A stretch of 37,183 nucleotides of DNA from Ophiothrix spiculata (Eukaryota > Echinodermata > Ophiuroidea > Amphilepidida > Ophiotrichidae). Of the stretch, positions 9,887 through 20,818 are shown piece by piece. Numbering within the stretch: the first letter of the stretch is position 1; each line of letters starts with the position of its first letter. Both the position numbers and the translations under genes were made by a program. The DNA lies in assembly GCA_000969725.1 (NCBI GenBank), contig JXSR01S046191.1. One strand, given 5' to 3'. Under the pieces are notes generated by a model, which searched no databases, was not told the origin of the DNA, and saw nothing but the letters and a program-made list of their open reading frames with translations.

Positions 9887-12800
9887 AAGTGTTCTGAGCA
9901 CTTGCAACTGTTACAGATCTTGGTTGCATTTGTTCCTAGCGATTTTTCTTGATCTAAGTCTTTTACAAAACTGAATTATTAGGTAATGAGGTCATAAGAT
10001 TTCTCTTTATAGTGTTTTTAAAACATAAGTGGAGTCATACACATATATTCTTATGTTTTAATTGTGAGACGCTACACGAAATAAGCTTAAAATTTACAGA
10101 TTGTCAATTTGAGATTCGGGCAAATGTTACTTCAAAAGTCAAACATCAAAAAAATTTATAACATATGAGAAATATATATGCTCTTTGCCCAACAAATGCC
10201 ATCTGTTTCTACAAAAGCAACCTTTTGTTTTATGTCATGTTAAATAAGCATGATTTACAAACTGAGCCATAAATTTGGCAATTTCAAAACCGTTTTGTGA
10301 TAGCAAGTCACAAATAATCAATACTGCCATAAGAGGGCGTATCAGGAAAAAAACCTATTTTGAACTCAATTTTTATTTCATTTACACCATCTAGGCCTAG
10401 TATTTTATTTTCATAAAGAGATCAATAAAAAACAAACTTGTTGCACAATTAACCTAATTTTTCAATTGATTTCTTGATAACCACAAAACTCCTCAAAAAT
10501 CATCCCCTGAACTGAATTTAGTTTGTTTGTGTAATCTCCAAAAATCTGTGTCATCAATTAATTTTCCCCTAAGATTTTTACAAAATAATCTTAACCCAAT
10601 TTCTTTTCAGAGCTTCTTAAAGTCGCTTCCTTCCTTACAGCCCCGTGGATACAAAACAGAAATAGTACAGCTTCATATATCGATCAAGATTGTCAAAAAA
10701 TTTGCATAATGTAAGTCATTTCTGACACAAAACATGAAGCAAAATCTAGAACAAGAATAGGGGAAAGTTAAATGAAGTGCGTGTTTGCATAAATACAGGG
10801 GGCTCTTGTTGGTAGAACTAGCAGATGCTTAAAATAATCTTCTGATCATGTATAAAAGAACCAACAAGGTGTTAGTAATAATTGCCTGAATTATGGACCT
10901 ACATTACATCATGCTACATACACAGTTCATAATTTGTATGCGATATTCAGCTTCTTAAGTCACTAGAGGATGAGATTAAGTTCCTGTGAGATAACACTAC
11001 TTTGAGTATTATGTTACTACAGAATACCTGCTTTTGAACTTTGCTTTTGGGTATTGTGATGTTGATATTGTAAGTGATTGCATTTTACTTGATGGAAAAG
11101 CAATTGAAGGTTGAGGACATTCACTCCAGGGTCTTCTAGTTTTCTTTATAAGGACAAAAACACACCGCTAGTACACAAACAAGGATAAATTTTCCTGAAC
11201 AAGCTAAATACGAGCAGCACTAAAGTTGAACAATATTAAGAGATATTTCTTACTGTGGATAAAGTAAGCAGCCTAATAAATTCAACTTTTTGCTAATTTT
11301 GGATTGATTTTTAGAACAACTTTGGGTCTCTTCATGTTGGGAGATGCAAATGTTTTATTTCAATTTTGCAATTGGTGCAAAATTGGGGGAAAAAACCTGA
11401 AAAGGTGGAAACGACAGCTATTATGTATCAAACATGACTACATGGAGTTACCCTCTTTACCCTAATTAGAAACAAGACCAACATGAATCTTCAAAGTATG
11501 ACTGTGCAAATTTTTAAAGTATCCCTCTTTTACAAAAACTTAGATAGATAGAGGTGTTGTTAGCTAAAGCTTTAGGAAATTTCCAAAGAAAGTATTCACC
11601 AGCGAAATTGTTAGATCCTTCATGTGATCCTACCTATAAAATAACTCATGTCAACTTGATAATGTTTTATAAAGTGTCAAAGTATTTGTGTCTTGTTTGC
11701 CTAGAACATGTTTGCAAATATCTTTACTGGTGGATTTATTTATTTCATATCATTAAAAAAAGAAAGGGGTTTTGTAGCAGAATGAAAGTTTTTTGAGCAG
11801 TTATCAAATCTTTAGCAGTTATCAAATCTAAGTATTGTAACTACAATTGAGGTAATTGGTGTAGCTGAAAAGGGTTTCCTGAAATCAGTAGCTCAAACAC
11901 TCTGAAATATAAAGTGTTGAAAGGGAAATCTAGAGGTATCACATATACGTAAGCAAATCCTTGTATCCTACAGGTCAGATTCTATTTCAACACTGGTGTG
12001 CTTCAAAATAACCTATTTATACTTCGGTGGTGTGATTTAGAACTAAGTAGTGAGTAAGAAAAACCAGGGCGGGTTGATATGTCATTGACACATCCAACAT
12101 CCCCTAAGAGCAATTTTTTGCTCCCAATTAAAATTTTACTTTTAAAATGTACTCTTTTTTTACAATAATAAACTGAGATATAAGTTAAAAATTAGTTTAA
12201 GTGTATCCTTTATAGTTTATCAAAACTTTTTATTGAGGATGGGGTTAATGTACTACTTAATTTGAATTTTGGTTGTTAAAATCAAAAATTATTTTTGCAA
12301 AAAATTTAGATGACTTGGGAGAGGTAAGAAGGACAACTGAGAGCCATGGGCTTTTTTACTTATTCATCAATTTGATATATGTACTTGTGTTCTAGAATAT
12401 AATTACCAACGTTTTCCAAGCTGATTTCTTTGTGTTTTGTAATCAATAAAGAAAAATAGCGTTGAGATCACTTGAATTGGTGATGAACTGTTTTAGAGAA
12501 CAAGTTGATGAAAGATGTAGAATGAGTGACTGGATGGTGTTGCAAATAGGTGTTTGAAGAAAAATTGATTTTTAAGTGTTTGTCAATTTGATTGGCGTTG
12601 TTGATAAATTATGAGTGTAGGATGCTTCAGAATGGTGTCAGCAAAACACTTATGTTATTGGAGAGATGCTTGCATAATAATGGAGAGTAAAAAATGAAAT
12701 TTGGTTTCAAACTCGAAATATTATATGCTGATATACAAATTTTACTATATTTTTGCTCAATATGTAGGCCTACTATTAAATTTTTGAATCCAAGCTTTGT

Positions 12801-13353
12801 AAATTTTCTTTAAACCTGTTTGGGTTCAAGAAAAGTCATCATTAAATTGTTTTTAAAATTCACATTGAATTAACATCAGTGCAACTATCTCCATTGAAGT
12901 TTGAATGAGTAGCAAAGTAACTTGACTAACAACCCATTCACAATACTGGTGAATGTGTAGCAAAGTAATTTGACTTACAACCACATGCACAAAAATTGCA
13001 TATTGAAATAAGTAACCCAAATTCAACAAAAAATAACTTGCTTTTTAACAGGTTGCATAATTTAATTAACAAAGATTTTTACTTAACTTTTTTTCTGCTG
13101 TTAATGCTACAAATAATTTGAAACTTGATAACGGCTGAAAACAACTAAAGATATTTCTTTAAAATGTGTGACAGGGGTGTTTGTTTAATGATATGGCATA
13201 TATATGATGCATCCTGATATCAAGATCTACCTTAAGGGTCCTTCTGTCAAAAATAAGATTGTGAAATTCATGTATTGAATGCAAACATTGAAGATAGAAA
13301 TTAATATCATGTTTGTTAAATTGAAGTTGTTAACTTGGAATATCACACCCTTA
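9887..13353. other. Long unassigned AT-rich stretch
   Basis: About 3.5 kb with no recognisable gene. Local structures are an 18-bp tandem pair at 11796-11831 ('agcagttatcaaatcttt') and a 50-bp imperfect tandem pair at 12902-13000 ('gtagcaaagtaa' at both 12910 and 12958). Open frames at 10527 and 11554 are short and AT-driven. The stretch could be intronic or intergenic. Confidence 0.5.
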
Positions 13354-13709
13354 GATCAAAAAAAAAATTGTTTGGTTGCCCCCCACCGACCGACCCTATT
13401 TTTCAGCCCGACCCAAACTTTTTTTATTGAATTTTTTTTTTTTAAAGTTATTAAAAACTTAACGAAAACTACAAAAAAAAGTTATATTTTTTGCTTTTTT
13501 CGATATTCAACCCTTAAAATGTTTAGGATGTCCCAAATCACTACAAGAAGTATTTGATTGTTTTGATTTGGATGTCGTGGGGGAAGTTGTGAAGGCTGGA
13601 GCGGCCGATCGACCTAGAAGTCCGTGGAAGAGTATTAAAAAAAAAAAAACGACCGACCGACCCCATCTGAAAAAAGCTGTGGAGGGTAACCAAAGAATTT
13701 TTTTTGGCC
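13354..13709. mobile_element. GGCC-type MITE, 356 bp, with TTA target duplication
   Basis: The left end GATC (mutated GGCC) followed by an A-run and 'ttgtttggttgcccccca' mirrors the right end 'ggagggtaaccaaag', a T-run and GGCC at 13706-13709. 'ccgaccgaccc' and its variants occur near both ends. TTA flanks both sides (13351-13353 and 13710-13712), fitting a 3-bp duplication. The architecture is the same as at 7974 and 33548, but the interior differs, so this is a related subfamily. The 92-codon frame crossing it is spurious. Confidence 0.75.
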
Positions 13710-13918
13710 TTAAAAGTTATATATTATAATTATTACATTTTTTCCTAAAGTTTTTTTTTTCAATTTTGGAATAGAATAGTCTATGATTTCATGTTAGAGG
13801 TTTACTTCTGATATGACATATGCATGATCCTTGTTATCAAAAGGAACCTTAGGGTTTCATCCATGGTTCGAGTACAACTGAAAGTTAAAATTGATACATT
13901 GTACCAAAATGTGAAGAA

Positions 13919-14186
13919 TTAACCCTAACACTTTTGACCACTTCTTCGTTTAAAAACTATCTCCTCGGAAATTTGCAAGTCAAAAATCACGGGTTCCCCC
14001 CTGGATTCGAACCCGGGACCCCCCGCTTCCCGGTCCAAGTATCACTATGTCAAGCCACTGAGTAGGCGCTACCATGGCAGCGATTTCGTGACCATAGCTG
14101 ACTCGGGTCTATGACGTATTTGGACTTAGGCGAATTTCTTAACTTTGTGGAATGGGATATTGTGAGATTCAGTGGGGTTAGGGTTA
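13919..14186 (-). mobile_element. TTAA-flanked element with tRNA-like core, copy 1
   Basis: On the minus strand it runs from CTAACCCTAAC (near 14186) to GTTAGGGTTAA (13919). The TTAA is intact at 13919-13922 and mutated to TTAG at the other end. The core has a perfect B-box (GGTTCGAATCC, complement of 14003-14013), an A-box-like 'tgcctactcagtggc' variant, a 14-bp palindrome (14068-14081, one mismatch) and the 24-bp word around 'gacgtatttggacttagg'. Ends plus TTAA fit piggyBac- or Kolobok-like MITEs; the core fits a tRNA-derived SINE. Related copies are at 23190, 23482 and 33699. Confidence 0.75.
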
Positions 14187-15316
14187 GTATCTATTGTATA
14201 TTTTGAATGATGATGTCAATTTTGATTTTATCATTTAACAATTTCTAAGCTTTAAAATGACTCCTTACTTATTGAAATTGATCGAGGCAATCCAATTTTA
14301 CAACAGAAAATCTGCTGAAACTCTTATTGTTTTCTTTGTTTTTTGCTGCCTATTTTCACCAGTTTCTCAAAAAGTGTTCTGTCGCAAAGTCCCCCTTTTT
14401 GGGATGAACCATCACATATACTTCACATGTTATCATCATCTAGCAAGCCTTCTGATGCACTCATAAAGGCTACCCTTTCCACTGAACTAACAATGAGCCT
14501 ACATATTTGTTTCCAAACAAAAATTGGGTTATAAATTCCACTGTATGCTATTTATCATATTAATGTGGTCAATAATAATGTATATTTTACATTCTTTATT
14601 AGAATATTAAACTCTTAACAATGGAAATTCAAATATATGGATTAATTTATCTCCTTTTTCTTTTTCTGTTTTCTTTCATATTCTTCAACTTTGCTCATCT
14701 TCTGACCAACTTATCAAAGCAGGTAAGTTATTTACATTCCATGAAAGTGCATTCAGATAAAAGAATGGTGTAAATGCCTTAATCCAGCTTAAGTGGAACA
14801 CCTTACTTGGATTACGGCCCCACCTAACTTGGATTAAGGCTTTAACATCCTCATGAACCTTAAAGTAAGCTTCCTTCATAATATTTTAATGAACTCATGG
14901 ACAATAGAGTCAAATATGTGACATTTCATAGAGTCAAATATGTGACATTTCATATTGGAAGAATTGTAATGCTTTGAGCTTCAAGCCATATCAAATACAT
15001 GTATCTTTGCACAGTTTCAAAAATGACACCTCCCGCCCCTTTCAAAATGGCAAATTATTCCTTAAAAGCAATTCATCCAGCAGTTACTATTTTGCTGCTC
15101 ATTATCTATGAACAAATATTTCAAAGATGATAATAGCATACAATATGTGGCATTTTAACCAAGAATAGAAAAGGTACAGGCTGGTTAAATTTTCCAATCC
15201 GTTTTGGAGTAAGCTCCTTCCCATATTTCAAGCAAATTCTTAATTTTTAACAACTAGGTTAAATTTCTTTTATCACCTGTCTTGGTATGTGTTACATCTT
15301 TACCTGAGATGCCATT
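14187..15316. other. Unassigned sequence with small repeats
   Basis: This holds a pyrimidine-rich tract and splice-like signal (separate entry at 14649), a short inverted pair 'gccttaatcca' / 'tggattaaggc' at about 14778 and 14829, and a perfect 24-bp tandem duplication at 14904-14927 and 14928-14951. Overlapping frames at 14257-14534 have no recognisable product. Confidence 0.5.
14649..14728 (+). promoter_or_regulatory. Candidate recursive splice (ratchet) site
   Basis: A pyrimidine-rich tract of about 50 nt (14649-14700) and a branch-point-like 'ctgac' (14702-14706) lead to CAG at 14720-14722, immediately followed by GTAAGT at 14723-14728. A 3' splice site directly abutting a strong 5' splice site is the known signature of zero-length exons used in recursive splicing of long introns. 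Alternatively it is a chance donor match. No flanking exon is visible. Its plus orientation agrees with the candidate exon at 26963. Confidence 0.3.
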
Positions 15317-15450
15317 GAGATGAATATGTTTTGACAGCAGCATAGAGAAGGGAGATAAAAGAAACACAACCTAAGGCTCATCATCTTTCAAGATTAGTGA
15401 ACAAATCTGTTATGTAGGGTAACAAAAAGAGGAGAAAGTTGACCTACAAA

Positions 15451-15850
15451 TTGATGTACAATGTAAAAATGATGTATGTGCTATAAAAGGTATAGCAGAA
15501 ATTTCTTTAAAACATCCAATTTACTTCAATCACTACTAATGCTGGTTGGTAGTTTTGCTCAACAAAGTAAAAATGCAGTATGTGCATTGCACATAAATTG
15601 CAAGTTACTTCCCTTTTCCTTAAAGAATCCTATAGAAATAAGTAGGCGACCAATATTCTTCCGTAATGTAAGGCAGTATCTACTGTATAAAATGTATGTA
15701 CATACAACCTCTTGCATGGGAATGAATTGATGTGAGATTGCATGTATAATGGAAGTATCTGCTATGCTTTATAAATGCACATACTGTATTTTTACTCTGT
15801 GGAGCAGGTTTGTAGATAGGCTCACTTTAGTAGATACTGCCTTTAGGTAT
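15451..15850. repeat. Imperfect inverted repeat downstream of first array unit
   Basis: Sequence at about 15460-15525 ('gtaaaaatgatgtatgtgct', 'tatagcagaaa') resembles the reverse complement of 15738-15797 ('agtaaaaatacagtatgtgc', 'catagcagata'). A third related piece lies in direct orientation at 15562. 'ggcagtatctact' at about 15671 also pairs with its complement at 15835. It interrupts the truncated first unit of the array and may be an old inserted element; boundaries are unclear. Confidence 0.4.
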
Positions 15851-17407
15851 GAAGGAGCATTGGCCGTTCTCTTATTTCTGCATGAATCATCCAAGGTGTA
15901 GCAAACCGGTTTGAGTCGAAAGATAACAGGATCCAAAGTCTTCTTATCTAGTGGTTAAGGCCATTGTTATAAAATAAGATAGAACTCAATTGTAGTGACC
16001 AAAATCTATGAAGAATTCTTTGATTTCCACAATTGTAAAATCTGGATCAGTAAACAGAAGACTGAATTCAGACAAAATGATTCAGAAATTTCAAAGTGAA
16101 TTCACAAAATATTTCGGGAAAAATCTGATAAAACACAAACCTTGACATTGGCCAATTGTTACCAATGATTTATATGATTTGACAAGATACAAAACAGGAA
16201 TTTGTGAGAATATATTATTCTCTAAAATCCGAAAGAATATTTAGCAAGGAGATGTGATACAAACAAATTTGTCACCCTCCTGAGTGATGTTATAAACCAT
16301 CGGCTTTATAATATGCTACATTTTGCTGAAGATGTTACAAGATGAAAATATTTTGACAGCAGTATAGAGAGGGATATAAAAGAAATACAACCTAAGGCTC
16401 CTCATCTTTCAAGATTAGTGAACAAATCTGTTATGTAGGGTAACAAAAAGAGGAGAAAGTTGACCTACAAAATTGTGAATTGTATCATGTAAGTGTTGGG
16501 TATTAAAGATGTTGAAAGGACAAAATTGACATGTTTGATGGCATCAGTTAGAGCTGAAATATTTGGGACAATGAATTGGCAATGTGATGAGTGTTGACAG
16601 TGAGATGAGGTGATGCCTCTGTCATTAGTTACAGGATGGTTGTGTTGTTAGGGAAGAGGATGTGGAGGAGAATGGCTGATACAGTGGTATTGAGAGTATG
16701 AGGTTAGATAGGTGGAGGTAGTAATAATATCAGTAAGCTTTGCATTCAGACACATTCGCTTGCCCAAGAGACATTCGTTTGCGACATTTGCTTGGCCTTA
16801 CACGCTCAAAATGGAAGCGACTAGTCTCCTAATAGTATCTGTGAATATTGTAAAACTTGATGAGAGCAAATATTTATTTTCCTTGGACCTTTGAATTTAC
16901 TTCTCATGTCAGAGCAAAGTATTTTTCAGGAGATGGTAGGGTTCAAATTTTGAGGAATGTCTCTCGGATAAACTGGTGTTTTTGGACATACTACGTGTCG
17001 CAAATCAGTTTGAGTGAAAAGATAATAATGCAACTCCCAAAGTCTTCTTGTAGTTTAGACCATCAGTATGAACTGAGATATAAATGCTATTGTTATCTTC
17101 CGTCCAGACTAGTGCAACAAAGGATGATATCCAAAAGGATGAATCGGATACTGATTCAGGCAAAGATAATAATAATCATAATAATCATAATTTATTTCTT
17201 CCACATATGCAAAGTTACAGTAACAATATATCAAAAATAGTACATAACATTGTAAACTGAAAAAATAACATTGTGGAGGAGGACTGGGAAATAAGCATAA
17301 AGCCTGTCGAGTCCCAGACTCCAACTATCTTTAAATTAATTACACATGAATAATCAAATATAATGAATGCACACCATCCTCTCTATCCACAATGCGATGG
17401 CCACAGA

Positions 17408-17766
17408 GCAGAAACATAGGAAATTGATCTAAAAACATAATAATAATAATAATAACAAGCATTTCTATAGCGCTCTACAAAGAACACAGCGCTTACATGA
17501 AAAACAAAAACAAACCAATTAAACAGTGCACCTTTGAAAGCAGACAAAGACTCAGACTGCCTAAGACCTACCGGGAGCTCATTCCAAAGTTTGACCGCAG
17601 CAATCTGGAAGGATGAATCACCAGCGCGCTTTTTAGACCGAGGCACATGCAGCCGAGTAGTATCAGAGGATGATCTGAGTCTTCGCCTACATTCAGAAGT
17701 ATTAACGTCACATAAATAGAATATATGCAATATGTGTGCATGAAAATTGTAATTGAATACTGTCCT
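17408..17766 (-). mobile_element. Second CR1-like LINE 3' end (LINE-a), inserted in LINE-b
   Basis: The piece is bounded by an imperfect direct repeat of at least 30 bp: 'tgcgatggccaca' at 17391 and again at 17774, with matching flanks and about four mismatches. This fits a target-site duplication of LINE-b 3' sequence. On the minus strand its 3' end is a TTA microsatellite (complement of 17439-17456), preceded by a 'tagcgctct ... cagcgctta' hairpin-like motif and by the coding tail. It is younger than LINE-b because it splits it. Confidence 0.7.
17512..17691 (-). pseudogene. LINE-a reverse transcriptase C-terminal fragment
   Basis: In the 135-codon frame at 17383-17790, residues 34-93 read 'CRRRLRSSSDTTRLHVPRS', 'GDSSFQIAAVKLWNELP', 'LRQSESLSAFKGALF'. 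This is the typical end of CR1/Rex-group ORF2 (VP-R-S/T, G-x-x-x-F, A-x-K-L-W-N-x-L-P, S-L-x-x-F-K). The sequence before it lacks reverse-transcriptase motifs, and the C-terminal extension past residue 93 is read-through of untranslated sequence. It is a dead 5'-truncated copy. Confidence 0.85.
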
Positions 17767-17865
17767 GTCAATCCACAGTGCGATGGCCACAAAGTAGAAA
17801 GAAAGGACAGAATAAAATAGTTATGATGAAAATAAGAAAATATCAAATCTGTGTGTATTTCTTAA

Positions 17866-18028
17866 TTGTTTCATCTTTAAAAGAACATTTGAAAGAACTG
17901 AGACTTGTTGCATTTTTAATATGAGTAGGAATATCATTCCAGGTCTTTACACCTTGATAACAAATTGATTTGTTTCCAAAATTAAGTTTGTTGTTGGGAA
18001 ATTGGAAATTGGATGCATGTCTGGTATA
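17866..18028 (-). pseudogene. LINE-b reverse transcriptase C-terminal fragment
   Basis: An open frame of 68 codons (17843-18049) contains 'YYTRHASNFQFP', 'NFGNKS', 'KTWNDIP', 'HIKNATSLSSFK'. The order (R-x-A/S, basic stretch, FG/KS, G-x-K-x-W-N-x-[IL]-P, SLSSFK) is characteristic of the extreme C-terminus of ORF2 in CR1/Jockey-group non-LTR retrotransposons. Only this tail remains; reverse transcriptase and endonuclease domains are absent, so it is a 5'-truncated relic. Confidence 0.8.
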
Positions 18029-19816
18029 ATATTCAGAAAACTTGATCACATGAATATGAAGGGTTCATTAAGAACTAACCTTGACATTGGCAAATTGTTA
18101 CCAATGATTTATAGGATTTGACAAGAGACAGAACAGGAATATGTGAGAATATATTATTCTCTAAAATTAGAGAGAATATTTAGCAGGGAGATGTGATACA
18201 AACAAATTTGTCACCCTCCTGAGTGATGTTAGAACCACCTGCTTTATAATATTATGTGATAAAGTTTGTTGAAGATGTTACCGAGATGAAAATATTTTGA
18301 CAGCAGTATAGAGAGGAAGATAAAAGAAACACAACCTAAGGCTGATCATCTTTCAAGATTAGTAAACAAATCTGTTATATAGGGTAACAAAAAGAGGAGA
18401 TAGTTGACCTACAAAATTGTGAATTGTACCATCTTAGTGTGGTGTATTGAAGATGTTGAAAAGACAAAATTGACATGTTTGATGGCATCAGTAAGAGCTG
18501 AAATATTTGGGGTAATGAATTGGCAATGTGATGAGAGTTGACAGTGAGATGAGGTGATAGCTCTGTTAGGATTGCAGGTTGGTTTGGTTGTTAGGGAAGA
18601 TGAAGTGGAGGAGAATGGCTGATGTAGTGGCATTGAAGGTATGGGAGAATGACTTATAGGCCTTTATAGTGCTATTGGGGGTGTTAGGTAATATAGGTAG
18701 AGGCATGGGGAGAATGGCTAATATTTTAGACAAAAGATATAAGCTTTCTGAGATTTTAGTGGTTGAGTCAATTGGTATGAACTAAGCGAGAATAGTATTT
18801 GGTTTCTTCCACTATGTATGCATTTTTTCCAAAGAATTACTTCACAAATTATGAAATTTGAAACACTATTTTCAGAGGATTTTATTCAGGCAAAATGATT
18901 CAGAAAACTTTATCAAATAATGTGAAGGGTTAATTAAAAATAGACCTTGACATTGAAAAATGGTTAAACACATTTTACCAATGATTATGTTATTTCACAA
19001 TAGTTGCAACTGATATGTGTGAGAATGTTATTCTCTAAAATCAGAGAGAATATTTAGCAAGGAAGACTTGAAACAACAAATTTGTCGCCCTCTTGAGTGA
19101 TGTTAGGAATAATAAACCACCTGCTTAATAAATTATGTGATAAAGTTTGCTGAAGATGTTACAAGATGAAAATAGTTTGACAGCAGCATAGAGAGGGAGA
19201 TAAAAGTAATACAACCTGAGGCTCATCATCTTTCAAGATTAGTCAACAAATCTGTTATGTAGGGTAACAAAAAGAGGAAAAAGTTGACCTACAAAATTGT
19301 GAATTGTATCATGTAAGTGTTGGGTATTAAAGATGTTGAAAGGACAAAATGGACATGTTTGATGGCATCAGTTAAAGCTGAAATATTTGGGGTAATGAAT
19401 TGGCAATGTGATGAGTGTTGACAGTGAGCTGAGGTAATAGCTCTGTTAGGATTGCAGGTTGGTTTGGTTGTTAGGGAAGATGAAGTGGAGGAGAATGGCT
19501 GATGTAGTGGTATTGAAGGTATGGGAGAATGACTTACAGGCCTATATAGTGTTATTGGGGGTGTTAGATAATATAGGTAGAAGCATGGGGAGAATGGCTA
19601 ATATTTTAGACAAAAGATAAAAGCTTTCGAAGATTTTAGTGGTTGAGTCAATTGGTATGAACTAAGCGAGAATAATATTTGGTTTCTTCCACTATGTATG
19701 CATTTTTTCCAAAGAATTACTTCACAAATTATGAAATTTGAAACATTATTCTCAGAGGATTTTATTCAGGCAAAATGATTCAGAAAACTTTATCAAATAA
19801 TGTGAAGGGTTAATTA

Positions 19817-20200
19817 GCAGTCAAGTTAGCTCACTCGGTAAGGCGCTCGCTTGCGGTGCGGAAGGTCCCGAGTTCGAACCCCACTGGTGCCAAAAAAGTT
19901 GAGTGTGCTTGAAATTCCCTTGGACAAGGAACTAACTGCTAATTGTCTCGTGGATACCCGTACGAAACTCGGGGAGCTGATCAGGGCAGCGATGGTACGT
20001 ATGTGGGCTGATCAAGGTTCAGCGCCCCTAGAGGTTGTCGCAGAACCTGAAATGATGCTTGGTGTGGAATGGAACTTACTTGGGCCACAGTGGTCAGCAA
20101 ACACCACAGTAAAGTGTGCAGAGGCCGAGTGGAATTACAAATCTGGGAGGCATAGCGCACTATAAATCCCCAGTATTTATTATTTGTATTATTTATTTAT
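19817..20200 (+). mobile_element. Complete tRNA-headed SINE, 384 bp, with 7-bp TSD
   Basis: The 5' head is tRNA-like: an A-box-like 'tagctcactcggtaagg' (about 19827), then a B-box 'gagttcgaacccc' (about 19870), which form an internal RNA polymerase III promoter. The loop containing TTGC is reminiscent of tRNA-Ala, a tentative call. The body follows ('cccttggacaaggaact', a SINE-like word) and ends in a T/A-rich tail. TTAATTA flanks both sides (19810-19816 and 20201-20207). The sister unit at 18924-18940 has the uninterrupted 'gaagggttaattaaaaat', a direct empty site. The 104-codon frame inside is probably fortuitous. Confidence 0.93.
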
Positions 20201-20284
20201 TTAATTAAAAATGGACCTTGACATTGAAAAATGGTTTAACACATTTTACCAATGATTATGTTACTTCACAATAGTTGCAACATA

Positions 20285-20818
20285 TGTGACCGTCCAGCCC
20301 GTATGAGCAGTAAATGCCAGAAACTTCATTTTGCGCTACAGGTGAAAACACATATCAAGGTCATAATTTGCTGAAAGTGATTTTTTGACAGATTCACAAT
20401 CCTAGTGCTTACTACAAAATACCAGCAAAGTTTCATTTCAAGAAAATGATAGGAAATGTGAAATAAATTGGCNNNNNNNNNNNNNNNNNNNNNNNNNNNN
20501 NNNNNNNNNNNNNNNNNNNNNNTTACTACAAAATACCAGCAAAGTTTCATTTCAAGAAAATGATAGGAAATGTGAAATAAATTGGCATATTGTTAAGACG
20601 ATCAACATTAAATATAGGGCTTACTAATCTTTGAACGCACTTATCTCAGTTTTACGTTTTACTCCCTGACAACCTTTGACGGACCATAACTTGACTTCTG
20701 GAAATCGTGTGAAGTTCATTAAGGTGTCATTTTAATCCTTCATGGTCTTTGCAAATAATTAAAAAAGTGAAAATGACAAGAGCTGGCATTTACTGCTGTT
20801 TTGGGCTGGACGGTCACA
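20285..20818. mobile_element. TIR element with TA duplication, contains assembly gap
   Basis: TGTGACCGTCCAGCCC at 20285-20300, followed by 'agcagtaaatgccag' after five bases, is mirrored at the right end up to 20818. The 36-bp arms differ only in those five bases. TA flanks both ends (20283-20284 and 20819-20820). The sister array unit has 'gttgcaactgatatgtgtgag' without the element, giving an empty site. There is no transposase frame. TA duplication suggests Tc1/mariner-like mobilisation (inference). True length is uncertain because of the gap. Confidence 0.85.
20473..20522. other. 50-N assembly gap with 64-bp identical flanks
   Basis: Fifty Ns. The 64 bases before it (20409-20472, starting 'ttactacaaaataccagc') are identical to the 64 bases after it (20523-20586). 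This is what two overlapping contig ends look like when a scaffolder joins them with a fixed-size gap; the alternative is an unresolved tandem duplication. Confidence 0.9.

Larger units (their letters stand above)
17164..18027 (-). mobile_element. CR1-like LINE 3' end (LINE-b), interrupted
   Basis: On the minus strand, about 18027-17767 encodes a LINE reverse-transcriptase C-terminus. After the LINE-a insertion, 17394-17164 continues as a 3' untranslated region with AATAAA and an ATT-rich microsatellite tail. The whole piece interrupts an 880-bp array unit: 'gattcaggcaaa' at 17152 lies on one side and 'cagaaaacttgatcacatga' at 18032 on the other, and these are nearly adjacent at 21620-21655. 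It is 5'-truncated and non-functional. Confidence 0.75.

Noticed and set aside
14003-14013. B-box that could mark a genuine tRNA gene (likewise 33779, 23364 and 23657)
   Set aside because: No complete cloverleaf with a proper acceptor stem can be drawn; each is embedded in a repeated TTAA-flanked element.
13919-14186. TTAACCCTAAC / GTTAGGGTTAA read as interstitial telomere repeats
   Set aside because: Only one or two repeat-like units occur at each end, in inverted orientation and always at element borders, so they are terminal inverted repeats rather than telomeric arrays.
16857-17240. 127-codon plus-strand open frame
   Set aside because: It spans array unit sequence and then the antisense of a LINE 3' UTR and its microsatellite, so the two halves have different origins.
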